From the NCBI RefSeq assembly GCF_030757795.1, contig NZ_JAUQWH010000009.1:35020-99019 (forward strand): a DNA stretch of 64,000 bases, given 5' to 3'. Under the pieces are notes generated by a model. It searched no databases, had not been told where the DNA came from, and saw nothing but the letters and a program-made list of their open reading frames with translations. Positions 36,783 through 52,167 of this stretch are shown in pieces; within the stretch, counting starts at the first letter, position 1; each line of letters starts with the position of its first letter. The position numbers and the translations under genes were made by a program. The DNA comes from Actinoplanes oryzae (GTDB taxonomy: Bacteria; Actinomycetota; Actinomycetes; Mycobacteriales; Micromonosporaceae).

Positions 36783-37708
36783 GCCGCCACCGGCTCAGGT
36801 CTGCGCACCCGACCGGCCACGGCGGCGGCCCAGCCCGCGGGATCGGCGAAGCCCAGGAACGCGCCGAGCCGGGTCAGCTCACCCACGGGATCGGCGAGCA
36901 GGTCCTCGTACGCGATGCGGTAGCCCGACGCCGGCGGCCGGTCCGCGAGCGCCTGCTCCGCCTGGCTGCTCATGAAGGCGCACAGCGCCAGGAACTTGCG
37001 CTGGTCCTCGCCTCGCGCCCGGAGCACGTCGGCGGTCAGCCGGTCGGGCATCAGGTCGCGCATCTCGGCCGGCACCTCGTCCGGGGAGGCGTGCAGCGGG
37101 TCGAAGCCGTACCGGCCGATGCACTCGATGCGCAGCTGCACGAGCTGGAACGACGCGTGCCGGCTCATCGACGTGGCGGTGCGGTTCCAGTCCCGGGTCA
37201 GATAGACGATCTTGGCGTCCGGATAGGTCTCCAGCAGCGACGGCGCGATCTGGCTCGACCCGCCGGACCGCTCGACCCAGCGCTTGCGGCCGGTCAGCTC
37301 GGCGGTCAGGTCCAGGAACGCACGGTGGTGCGCGCCGATCGTCTGGTCGGGGAAGTGCGGGACGACGGACTCAAGCCGCGCGTAGAGGGCGTCCGGGTCG
37401 TCGGTCGCCTTGGGCAGCGTGACGGTCAGGATGCGCGGCAGCGTGGTGAGGTCGGCGCCGAAGCGTGCGCCGCGGTAGCGCAGCTCCTTGGGGGCGACAC
37501 CCAGCTTGACCAGCAGCGACACCTCGGGCGTCGGGCTGCTGACGAAGTCCCAGTAGTCGGCGCCGGAGACCACCTCGCCGCTGCGGCTCCACGGCACCAT
37601 GGACATGAAGAACTCCTGCGCCGACAGCGTCTCCGGCTCGTCGACGATCAGGTCCGAGAGGAGGGTCGAGCCGCAACGGCCGTTGCTGATGACGATGGCA
37701 CGGTCCAT
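36779..37708 (-). CDS. PAPS-dependent sulfotransferase family protein
   Basis: Expected to move a sulfuryl group from PAPS to a hydroxyl. It is 309 aa. SNGRCGSTLL (8-17) is the 5'-phosphosulfate loop, and LTRDWNRTATS (170-180) carries the Arg and Ser of the 3'-phosphate site. The C-terminal GAFLGFADPAGW is usual in bacterial members. ATG at 37708 follows GGAGAACTC closely. It overlaps the hydrolase gene upstream by 61 bases, unusually long, but a later start would delete the PAPS loop. The acceptor is unknown. Its place directly after ACP and hydrolase genes suggests an acyl or hydroxyacyl substrate made by the megasynthases. Confidence 0.82.
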   Translation of the reverse strand: MDRAIVISNGRCGSTLLSDLIVDEPETLSAQEFFMSMVPWSRSGEVVSGADYWDFVSSPTPEVSLLVKLGVAPKELRYRGARFGADLTTLPRILTVTLPKATDDPDALYARLESVVPHFPDQTIGAHHRAFLDLTAELTGRKRWVERSGGSSQIAPSLLETYPDAKIVYLTRDWNRTATSMSRHASFQLVQLRIECIGRYGFDPLHASPDEVPAEMRDLMPDRLTADVLRARGEDQRKFLALCAFMSSQAEQALADRPPASGYRIAYEDLLADPVGELTRLGAFLGFADPAGWAAAVAGRVRRPEPVAA

Positions 37709-38439
37709 GAGTTCTCCTTCAGGAAGGGCAGCAGTTCCGCGCGTACGAGGTCGGGGGCCTTGATGAGCAGTTTGTGGCGCTGTCCCGGGACGATCACGTG
37801 CCGCGCCTGCGGGAGCAGCCGCGACGTCTCGGCCCTCAGCTCCTGGACAGCCGATTCGCCGCCGTAGATACACAGCACGGGGCAGGAGACCGCCGCGAAG
37901 GAGACGGGCGCGGGCAGCTCGCTCGCCGGCAGGTCCACGCCGATGCTGGTGTCGTCGAGCAGGGCCTGCGCGGCGGCCACGAAGGCGTGCCCGCGCGGGG
38001 CCACGGGAACGCGCAGCAGCTTGGTGGCCATCCGCGTGAACCACTCGGGCGACGGCGCCGCGGACTCCACGGCGGCGAGCGCGGCGACCGATGACGGGTG
38101 CTTCGCCGCGTACGCGAACCCGATCGTCCCGCCGAACGAGTTGCCCACCAGGTGCACCGGCTCGTCCACCGCCCAGTGCGCGAGCAGCGCCTCCAGGTCG
38201 GCCACGAAGTCCGCCAGCCGGTAGCCCGTGGCCGGCCGGGCGCTGCGGCCGTGCCCGCGCAGGTCGTGCAGCAGCACCCGGAAACCCGCCGCGGCCAGCG
38301 GATGTGCCAGCGTGAGGAACCAGCTGGCCATGCTGTCCGCGGCGAGGCCGTGCAGCAGCACCACCGTGCCGCGGCGGGGCCCCTCCGCGGGGACCTCCGC
38401 CACGTGCAGGTCGATGCCGTTGGCCCGGACCGTCCTCAT
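37648..38439 (-). CDS. Alpha/beta hydrolase (possible type II thioesterase)
   Basis: A 263-aa soluble hydrolase. VVLLHGLAADS supplies the oxyanion loop, DLRGHGRSARPA is typical, Ser101 sits in VGNSFGG and the likely catalytic His is His222 (VPGQRHKLL). An acid residue should lie in the IYGGESAVQE region. In a lipid or polyketide cluster, right behind an ACP gene (ATGA overlap at 38436-38439), it most probably releases or edits acyl chains. Ester hydrolysis of another substrate cannot be excluded. Confidence 0.82.
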   Translation of the reverse strand: MRTVRANGIDLHVAEVPAEGPRRGTVVLLHGLAADSMASWFLTLAHPLAAAGFRVLLHDLRGHGRSARPATGYRLADFVADLEALLAHWAVDEPVHLVGNSFGGTIGFAYAAKHPSSVAALAAVESAAPSPEWFTRMATKLLRVPVAPRGHAFVAAAQALLDDTSIGVDLPASELPAPVSFAAVSCPVLCIYGGESAVQELRAETSRLLPQARHVIVPGQRHKLLIKAPDLVRAELLPFLKENSWTVPSSSATAVAARPSSRT

Positions 38440-38720
38440 GAGGCGGCGGGCACCTTCTCGAGCGAGTCCGCGATGAAGTCGGCCAGCTGACCGACGGTCA
38501 GCTCGCCCACGGCCTCCGCGTCGAGCCCGGAGAGGAACAGGGCGAAGTTGACCGAGCTGCCGTAGCGGGCCTGCAGGCGCCCGGCCAGCGACACGACGTC
38601 GATGCTCTCCATGCCCAGGTCGTCGCGGAACGTCGTCGCCGGGGTCACCTCGTCGACGCCGAACTCGCCCAGCACGGCGCGCAGCATCGCCGCCACCTCG
38701 TCCAGAATGTCAGCCTTCAT
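38436..38720 (-). CDS. Discrete acyl carrier protein
   Basis: A 94-aa carrier that holds intermediates on a phosphopantetheine arm. DLGMESIDVVSLAGRL contains the attachment Ser39. The four-helix pattern and acidic charge are normal. It is quite different from the near-identical twin carriers inside the first megasynthase. It overlaps the second megasynthase by 11 bases and the hydrolase by four, so it is part of the same translational chain. The phosphopantetheinyl transferase domain next to it could activate it. Confidence 0.88.
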   Translation of the reverse strand: MKADILDEVAAMLRAVLGEFGVDEVTPATTFRDDLGMESIDVVSLAGRLQARYGSSVNFALFLSGLDAEAVGELTVGQLADFIADSLEKVPAAS

Positions 38721-41700
38721 GTCCTTCTCCCTCGGTAGTCCAAGCGACGATGTAGCGGCGCGGCGGCAGTTCGGGCGGGTTCTCGATCTCCTGCCAGCGG
38801 ACGGGGAAGACCCGCTCGCCGACCGTGACCGTGCCGTCGGCGAGCGAGACCTCGAAGCGGCGCGGGGCGCCGTCCAGCCCGGTGCCGAGCGCCTTGCCGA
38901 CGGCCTCCTTGGCGGCCCACATCCGGGCGAAGGAGCGGTCGTCGGTGAGCTGGGCCTGCTCGGCGCCGGTGAGGGCGTAGCGGTGGGTGCTCTCGTCGCG
39001 GGGCGCGATCTCGATGATGTCGATGCCCACCGCCGCGCCGGCGGGCCCGGCGATGGCCACGCCGGCCTCCCCGGTGTGCGCCAGCGACAGCGAGCAATCG
39101 ACCAGGCCGCGGCCGGGGCGCAGGTCCACGTACGGGCGCCCGCCCGGCTCGTTCCGCACGGTCAGCTCGATCGGGTAGACGTCGGTGTGCCCGGCGTCCC
39201 ACTGCCGGAAGCGCACGGCGTCCTTCGCGGCGATGCGGCCCAGCATCCACTGGTTGCGCCGGGCCGCGGGCATCCGCTCGTACTCGGCGGCTGCCTCGCC
39301 GCCCAGGATGCCGCGCGCCGCCATGCCACGGGTCACCAGGTCGGTCCACGCGTCGAAGACCAGCGTCCAGCCGCCGTCCCGGCGCTGCGACATCGGGTAC
39401 TTCTCCGGGAAGCGCTCGCACGCCCGGGCCGTCGGGTGGCTGTCGAACCGCCGGTCGGTCGCGCCGTCGATCTGCGCCCACACCCGGCCGCCCACCGACA
39501 GCTGCGTGTCCGCGATCAGCTCGGTGTCGGTGACCGTGCGGACCCGGGCCACGCAGTCCAGCGCGGTGCCGGCCTTCGGCGGCGGCCCGAAGAACCGCAC
39601 GTGCCGCAGGCCGACGGGCAGCGCCACGGTCCGGAACGGCTGCGTCGTGATCAGCCAGTTGCCGATGAGCTGCAACGCGTTGTCGAGCAGGGCCCCCGGC
39701 GGGACGGGCGCGGTCACCACGCCGCGCACGTGCATGTCGCCGAGGGCGTGGACCGCGGTGACGCCCTGGAACTGCGGCCCGTGGAACATCAGCCGCTCGG
39801 CGTACATCTGCTCCGCGCTGGTGGTCGGCGGCACCTCGGTCGCCGGGTCGTGCGTCCACGGGCTCTCGTCCGGCTGCGGGTAACTCGCCGCCATCTCCAC
39901 CGTGGATCGCGCGTAGCCGCCGAAGATCACCGTCAGCTGGTTCGGCCCCGCGTGCTTGACCGTGATGTCGACGCGCTGCGCGGGCGCGGCGATCAGCCAG
40001 CGGTGGAAGCGCGCGTCGCGCACGGCGATCGCCTTGAGCCCCGGCGCGGCCTGCTCGGCGGCGTCCATCATGTGCTGCACGACGGTGGTCGCGGGCACGA
40101 CCGGCCAGCGGTCCTCGTCGCGCGGCCAGTCGTCCGGCTGCACGAAGAAGCAATGATCGCGCAGGTAGGGCATGCGCTCGACCGAGACATCCAGGTGGGT
40201 GCGCAGGACCACGTCGCCCGCCGCCGGCTGCGCGGCGGGTTTCGCTTGCTTCCCGGGTACGAGATCAGCGGGCGCCTTTTTCGCGGGTGCGACCGCAGCG
40301 GCGCGCGGAGCCGGGGCGGTTGCTGCTCCTATTACTGTCACCGCGTCGGTGGCCGTCTCCTGCAGCAGCGCCGCGAGTTCGGCGGCCGCCTTCGACGTTC
40401 CCGCCAGTCCCGCGAGCGCGTTCAGCGCATTCGATCGTCCCGCCGCGGGCTGCGCGGTCTGCTCCGACGGGGTGCGACCGCCGAGGAGCCGATCCGCGCC
40501 CTCCCCCAGCTTGACCAGCGGGCCGCCGAGGTCCAGCGGCACCCGCGGCCCCTTGCGGGCCGAAGGCTCCGCCACCAGCGTCGTCTTCGGCGCGGCGGCG
40601 GGAGCCGGGCGGCGCGCGGGCTCGAGGGCGGCCAGATCGGGAGTGCCGCCCTCCACCCACAGGGCGGTGGCGACCCGGCGCAGCTGGGCCAGTCCGTCGC
40701 GGCGGGACACGTTCACGGGCAGGGCCAGGTGGTCCCTGCCGCGCAGGTTGTCGCCGATCAGCGAGGCCAGCTGACCCGCGCCGAGCTGCAGGAAGACCCG
40801 GAAGCCGGCGTCGTACATCGCGGCCATCGTCCGGCGGAACTGCACCGGCTCGATCATCTGCCGGATGAAGATCCGGTTGACCTCGTCCGAGTCGTCCGGG
40901 AAGGGCGCCGACAGGGTGCCCGACCAGACCGGCACCTCGGTGGCGTGCACCTCCCAGCTGCCCATCGCGGCGCCGATCGCCTGCAGCCCCTCGGCGAAGA
41001 CGGGCGTGTGGAAGGCCGACCGGAACGGCAGCACCTGGCACAGCACCATCCGCGCGCGCAGGTCGTCGACCAGCCGCTGGACCTGCGCGACCGGCCCGTT
41101 GACGACGCACTGGCTCGGGGCGTTGTCGTGCGACAGCACCACGCCGGGATAACCGGCCAGGTCGCCGGCCACCGCCTCGGCGGGAGCGCTGATCGCCGCG
41201 AAGGCGTAGCCGGAGATCTCCACGCTGTCCGCGTCGAACAGCGTGAGGAACGCGTCCACGCCCTGCGTGCTCATCTGGCCGCTGACGGCGGCCGCGGTCC
41301 ACTCGCCGATGCTGTGGCCGGCGACGGCGTCCGGGCGGACGTTCATCCGGCGCAGCGCCGTGTCGAGGAGCTTGCCCACCTCCACCAGCCCGGACCCGTG
41401 CCGGGCCAGGTCGGTGGCCGCCCATTCGCGGTGCGGCAGCCCGAAGTGCGCGGCCACGTCCGCCGTGCGCGGGGCGAACTCCGCCTCCAGGCCGGGGAAG
41501 ACGAACGCGAGCTTGCCGCCGCCCGGGCCGAGCAGCGGGTCCGGCGTGAACCAGATGTCCCGGCCGCCGCGCCACGCCTCGCCTCGGGCGACCATCTTGC
41601 GGGCGATACCCAGCCGCTGCTCGGTCGGGTCCACCAGGCCCAGGCGCACCGGGCCGCCCGCGTGGTCCGTGCGGTGCAGGGCGCGCGGGTCGGGGCTGTC

Positions 41701-43167
41701 GAGCTGGGCGGCCAGTTCCGCGACCGACCCCGCGGCCAGCCACAGGACCTGCTCGGGCTCGGCGACCGCCACGGCCGGCGCGGCGTACTGCTCGATGATG
41801 ACGTGCGCGTTGATGCCGCCGAAGCCGAACGCGTTGACGCCGGCCCGGCGCGGCCCGGCACCCGTCCACGGCTCGGCCTCGCCGATCGGGCGAAACCGGG
41901 TCCGGGCCATCTCGGCCCGCGGCTTGCTGACGTTCAGGGTGGGCGGCAGCACGCCGTGGTAGACGGCGAGGGCGGCCTTGATCAGCCCGGCGGCGCCGGC
42001 GGCCGGCATCGCGTGGCCGATCATCGACTTCACCGAGCCGATGACCGGGCGCTCGCCGGTGCCGGTGTGCGGGCCGAAGACCTCGGCGAGCGTGGTCAGC
42101 TCGGCCGCGTCGCCGGTCGGCGTGGCGGTCCCGTGCGCCTCCAGCAGCCCGAGGGCGTCGGGCGCGGCGGGGTCCAGCCCGGCCATCTCCCACGCGCGCC
42201 GGACGGCCAGGGTCTGCCCGGAGCTGGCCGGGTTGAACATGCTGGCCGAGCGGCCGTCGCTGGAGGTCCCGCTGCCGCGGATGACCACGTAGACACGGTC
42301 GCCGTCGCGCTCGGCGTCGGCCAGGCGCTTGAGGACGACCATGCCGGTGCCCTCGCCGATCAGCACCCCGTCCGCGTCGGCGTCGAAGGGCCGGATCTCG
42401 CCCTTGCGACTCAGCGCCCGCAGCTGGCTGAAGACCGACCAGAAGCTGATGTCGTGGACGTGGTGGACCCCGCCGGCCAGCACCGCGTCGAGCCGGTGGT
42501 TGGCCAGCTCGGTCATGCCCTGGTCCACCGCCAGCAGCGAGGACGCGCAGGCGGCGTCGATCGTGTACGCCGGGCCGCGCAGGTTGAGCCGGTTGGCGAC
42601 CCGGGACGCGGCCAGGTTGGGGACCAGCCCGATCGTGCCCTCGGGGTGGTGCTCGCCGAGCCGCTCGTCGATCCGGGCCCGTACGGCCTGCAGCTGGTCC
42701 TCGCCCAGGTCGGGCATCAGCTCGCGCAGGACGCTGAGCACCTGGCTCGCCATGCGCACCCGGTTGGCGTACCGGGAGGCGGCGGGGTTGAGCAGGCCGC
42801 CGCGGCCGAGGATGACCCCCACCCGGTCGGCGTCCGGCAGCCGGGCTGGCCCGCCCGCGTCGGCGATGGCCGCGGCGGCCACCTCCAGCGCGATGAGCTG
42901 ATCCGGCTCGATGTCGCCGACCGAGTTGGGCATGATGCCGAACTTCAGCGGCTCGAACGCGGCCTGGTCGTCGAGGAAGCCGCCGCGCCGGGTGTAGAGG
43001 CGGTCGGGGCGGTCCGAGTTGTCCGGATCGTAGAACAGCTCGTCGAAGCGGTCGGCGGGGACGTCGGTGATCATGTCCTTGCCGGCGACCACGTTCTGCC
43101 AGTACTCGTCCAGGGTGGCGGCGCCCGGGAACATCGCCGCCATCCCGACGATCGCGATGGGTTCCAT
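38710..43167 (-). CDS. Lipid/polyketide megasynthase II: KS-AT-DH-PPTase
   Basis: A 1485-aa iterative synthase subunit. The KS (1-460) has an intact triad: Cys207 in DAACASS, His345 in EAHGTAT and His385. It is therefore a condensing domain and not a chain-length factor. An acyltransferase (about 550-830) carries Ser619 in AGHSIGEW. After a Lys/Ala/Pro linker comes a hotdog dehydratase (about 985-1240), with His1005 in LRDHCFF and Asp1162 in LLDNALQLIG as likely catalysts. The C-terminus (about 1305-1485) is an integrated 4'-phosphopantetheinyl transferase (VGIDIIEI, WAAKEAVGKALG). There is no internal ACP. The set resembles PfaC plus PfaE of polyunsaturated fatty acid synthases. It begins five bases after megasynthase I. 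Confidence 0.9.
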   Translation of the reverse strand: MEPIAIVGMAAMFPGAATLDEYWQNVVAGKDMITDVPADRFDELFYDPDNSDRPDRLYTRRGGFLDDQAAFEPLKFGIMPNSVGDIEPDQLIALEVAAAAIADAGGPARLPDADRVGVILGRGGLLNPAASRYANRVRMASQVLSVLRELMPDLGEDQLQAVRARIDERLGEHHPEGTIGLVPNLAASRVANRLNLRGPAYTIDAACASSLLAVDQGMTELANHRLDAVLAGGVHHVHDISFWSVFSQLRALSRKGEIRPFDADADGVLIGEGTGMVVLKRLADAERDGDRVYVVIRGSGTSSDGRSASMFNPASSGQTLAVRRAWEMAGLDPAAPDALGLLEAHGTATPTGDAAELTTLAEVFGPHTGTGERPVIGSVKSMIGHAMPAAGAAGLIKAALAVYHGVLPPTLNVSKPRAEMARTRFRPIGEAEPWTGAGPRRAGVNAFGFGGINAHVIIEQYAAPAVAVAEPEQVLWLAAGSVAELAAQLDSPDPRALHRTDHAGGPVRLGLVDPTEQRLGIARKMVARGEAWRGGRDIWFTPDPLLGPGGGKLAFVFPGLEAEFAPRTADVAAHFGLPHREWAATDLARHGSGLVEVGKLLDTALRRMNVRPDAVAGHSIGEWTAAAVSGQMSTQGVDAFLTLFDADSVEISGYAFAAISAPAEAVAGDLAGYPGVVLSHDNAPSQCVVNGPVAQVQRLVDDLRARMVLCQVLPFRSAFHTPVFAEGLQAIGAAMGSWEVHATEVPVWSGTLSAPFPDDSDEVNRIFIRQMIEPVQFRRTMAAMYDAGFRVFLQLGAGQLASLIGDNLRGRDHLALPVNVSRRDGLAQLRRVATALWVEGGTPDLAALEPARRPAPAAAPKTTLVAEPSARKGPRVPLDLGGPLVKLGEGADRLLGGRTPSEQTAQPAAGRSNALNALAGLAGTSKAAAELAALLQETATDAVTVIGAATAPAPRAAAVAPAKKAPADLVPGKQAKPAAQPAAGDVVLRTHLDVSVERMPYLRDHCFFVQPDDWPRDEDRWPVVPATTVVQHMMDAAEQAAPGLKAIAVRDARFHRWLIAAPAQRVDITVKHAGPNQLTVIFGGYARSTVEMAASYPQPDESPWTHDPATEVPPTTSAEQMYAERLMFHGPQFQGVTAVHALGDMHVRGVVTAPVPPGALLDNALQLIGNWLITTQPFRTVALPVGLRHVRFFGPPPKAGTALDCVARVRTVTDTELIADTQLSVGGRVWAQIDGATDRRFDSHPTARACERFPEKYPMSQRRDGGWTLVFDAWTDLVTRGMAARGILGGEAAAEYERMPAARRNQWMLGRIAAKDAVRFRQWDAGHTDVYPIELTVRNEPGGRPYVDLRPGRGLVDCSLSLAHTGEAGVAIAGPAGAAVGIDIIEIAPRDESTHRYALTGAEQAQLTDDRSFARMWAAKEAVGKALGTGLDGAPRRFEVSLADGTVTVGERVFPVRWQEIENPPELPPRRYIVAWTTEGEGHEG

Positions 43168-43172
43168 GCCGC

Positions 43173-50216
<7,044 letters not shown>

Positions 50217-50543
50217 CGGTTTCCCTCTCGTCGTCAGGACACGGTTGATCCATGACGGATCGCTGCACGGGAGCTCGGAGAGCGACGCATTCCGATTCAT
50301 GAATGGCGCTCGATCGCGGACGCTACTGACCGACAGTTACAACGGCGTTACACCATCTCGATGGAAAAGGTGCAAGTTTCGACGCACCCAGTGCAGCTTC
50401 CGCCCTGCTGAGCGCGGGGAAGTCACGGACAGTGCAGCCTTGATGACCCATTCCGAGATCACATACGGATACGGTAGGTAATGGCGCCACCTGGCCCGGA
50501 GCAGTGCCGCGACCCTCCGGGACGGGGCTGGCAGGATGGCGGA
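50217..50543. promoter_or_regulatory. Divergent control region between megasynthase I and the TetR gene
   Basis: There are 327 bases with no gene and visibly lower GC. On the minus strand TTGCAC (50370-50375), a 17-base spacer and TGTAAC (50347-50352) form a plausible promoter for the cluster. On the plus strand TTGATG, 18 bases and TACGGA near 50441-50470 may serve the TetR gene. CATTC-CGATTCAT-GAATG (50288-50305), containing the 10-base palindrome ATTCATGAAT, is a possible TetR operator in the cluster leader. Confidence 0.4.
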
Positions 50544-51167
50544 GTGCCCCCACGCGTACGGATGTCCGCCGCGCAGCGTCGCGAACAATTGATCATCGTC
50601 GCCCGGCAACTATTTGCCGAGCGCGGCTTCGAGGCCGCCTCGGTCGAGGAGATCGCCGCGCGGGCCGAGGTCTCCAAGCCGGTGATCTACGAGCACTTCG
50701 GCGGCAAGGAGGGTCTCTACGCGGTCGTGGTGGACCGGGAGGTGCGCGCGCTGCTGGACCGCATCGCCGCGGCGCTCACCGCGGGGCATCCGCGGGAGCT
50801 GCTGGAGCAGGCGGCGCTGGCCCTGCTGGACTACATCGAGGAGCAGCCGGACGGCTTCCGCGTCCTGGTCCGGCAGGCGCCGCTGCTGCAGGCGTCGGGC
50901 AGCTTCTCCAGCGTCATGAACGACGTGGCGCACCGGGTGGAGCACATCCTCGCCGCCGAGTTCGCCCAGCGCGGCCTGGAGCCGGGCTTCGCCGAGCTCT
51001 ACTCCCAGGCGCTGGTCGGGATGGTGGCGCTGGTCGGCCAGTGGTGGCCCGACGCGCCGGGGCCGCGCAAGGAGCTGGTGGCCGCGCAGCTGGTGAACCT
51101 GGCCTGGAACGGCCTGTCCCACCTCGAGACCGAGCCCACCCTGCTGACGCGGCCTAGCCCGTGGTGA
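50544..51167 (+). CDS. TetR-family regulator divergent from the megasynthase cluster
   Basis: A 207-aa regulator. The helix-turn-helix domain spans about 10-58 (SAAQRREQLIIVARQLFAERG, then VEEIAARAEVSKPVIYEHFGGKEG). The rest, with DYIEEQPDGFRVLVRQAP and a Trp-rich helix, matches the TetR_C pattern of actinobacterial lipid-metabolism regulators only loosely. GTG at 50544 lies seven bases after AGGA. It is the only regulator near the nine-gene cluster and the natural candidate to control it. The 3' end overlaps the convergent DUF4383 gene by 14 bases. Confidence 0.88.
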   Translation: MPPRVRMSAAQRREQLIIVARQLFAERGFEAASVEEIAARAEVSKPVIYEHFGGKEGLYAVVVDREVRALLDRIAAALTAGHPRELLEQAALALLDYIEEQPDGFRVLVRQAPLLQASGSFSSVMNDVAHRVEHILAAEFAQRGLEPGFAELYSQALVGMVALVGQWWPDAPGPRKELVAAQLVNLAWNGLSHLETEPTLLTRPSPW

Positions 51168-51615
51168 GGGTGCTCTCCTGCTCGGCGTGGCTCTGCTCGT
51201 CGCTGCCGACCTGGCCGTAGAGGGCGGCGGTCAGCACCACCAGCCCCAGCACGACCCACACGACGACGGTGGCCACGGAGAAGCCCAGCACGTCGGCATC
51301 GGTCCGCAGCATGGCGAGCATCACCATGGCGACCGCCAGCATGACCCAGCCCAGCACCAGGTTGACCCGATGGTGCAGGTTGCCGCCCCGCGCCGCGACG
51401 GCCAGCACCGCCAGCCCGAGCAGCGTGGACACCCAGGCGCCCGCCGGGTTGAGCCGCACGCCCAGCGCCCAGCCGGCGCCGTCGCGGGCGAAGAACTCGT
51501 GGCCCGCGGTCGCCACGATGCCGATCACGCCGGCGACGGCGAGATAGAGGCCCGAGGCCGCCGCGAGGCCGCGATAGGGCTGGCGGAGGTGGTGGTTGAC
51601 CGGGTAGTGAGCCAT
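51154..51615 (-). CDS. DUF4383 membrane protein, second copy
   Basis: A 153-aa protein with four transmembrane helices. The start MAHYPVNHHLRQPYRGLAAASGLYL is the DUF4383 N-terminus, and VNLVLGWVMLAVAMVMLAML is its third helix. The C-terminal tail is short and acidic. Function is unknown. It overlaps the stop of the first copy by one base (TGATG). The two are tandem paralogues and may form a hetero-oligomer. Confidence 0.8.
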   Translation of the reverse strand: MAHYPVNHHLRQPYRGLAAASGLYLAVAGVIGIVATAGHEFFARDGAGWALGVRLNPAGAWVSTLLGLAVLAVAARGGNLHHRVNLVLGWVMLAVAMVMLAMLRTDADVLGFSVATVVVWVVLGLVVLTAALYGQVGSDEQSHAEQESTLTTG

Positions 51616-52076
51616 CAGGCCGAGCGGGCCTCGCGCACCTGGCGCGGGGCGCCCTGGCGCTCCTCGGGCGCGACCTTGCTGTAGAGGCCGGCGGTGATGA
51701 GGATGAGGGCCACGAGGTAGGTCACGATCACCGTGGCGATGCCGAAGTTGAGGAAGTTGGCGTCCGTGCGGCTCACGGCGAGGCAGTAGCTGCCGACGCC
51801 GACCAGGCCCCAGCCGAAGTACTTGTCGACCTCGACGTCCGCGTTCTTGCCGATCACCGCGGCGATCAGCACGATCGCGCCGATGAGCAGCGAGACGATC
51901 GACCAGAAGAGGTTGGAGCGCTGGCCCAGCACCAGATCGTCGGGGTTGCCGAAGAGGCCGTCGCCGCCGGTGATGATGAGGCCGATGACGCCGAAGACGA
52001 TCAGGTAGACCCCGGTCGCCGCGCTCAGCGCACGGTAGAGCGGCCGCAGGGGGTGATTCACCGGAGTGTGCGCCAT
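51615..52076 (-). CDS. DUF4383 membrane protein, first copy
   Basis: A 153-aa paralogue of the following gene: MAHTPVNHPLRPLYRALSAATGVYL, four helices, and a charged C-terminal tail (EERQGAPRQVREARSA). The same opening His-Pro pattern and helix spacing show tandem duplication. ATG at 52076 begins the conserved part. It is 91 bases downstream of the ABC-F gene and could be cotranscribed with it. Confidence 0.8.
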   Translation of the reverse strand: MAHTPVNHPLRPLYRALSAATGVYLIVFGVIGLIITGGDGLFGNPDDLVLGQRSNLFWSIVSLLIGAIVLIAAVIGKNADVEVDKYFGWGLVGVGSYCLAVSRTDANFLNFGIATVIVTYLVALILITAGLYSKVAPEERQGAPRQVREARSA

Positions 52077-52167
52077 GGTTCCGTCTCCAAGCTCGTTATG
52101 CGTCAGCAAGATTCTCGCGCATCGGGAGATCGGCCGCAGGAGCACCCCCGGAATCCGGCCCCGCCGG

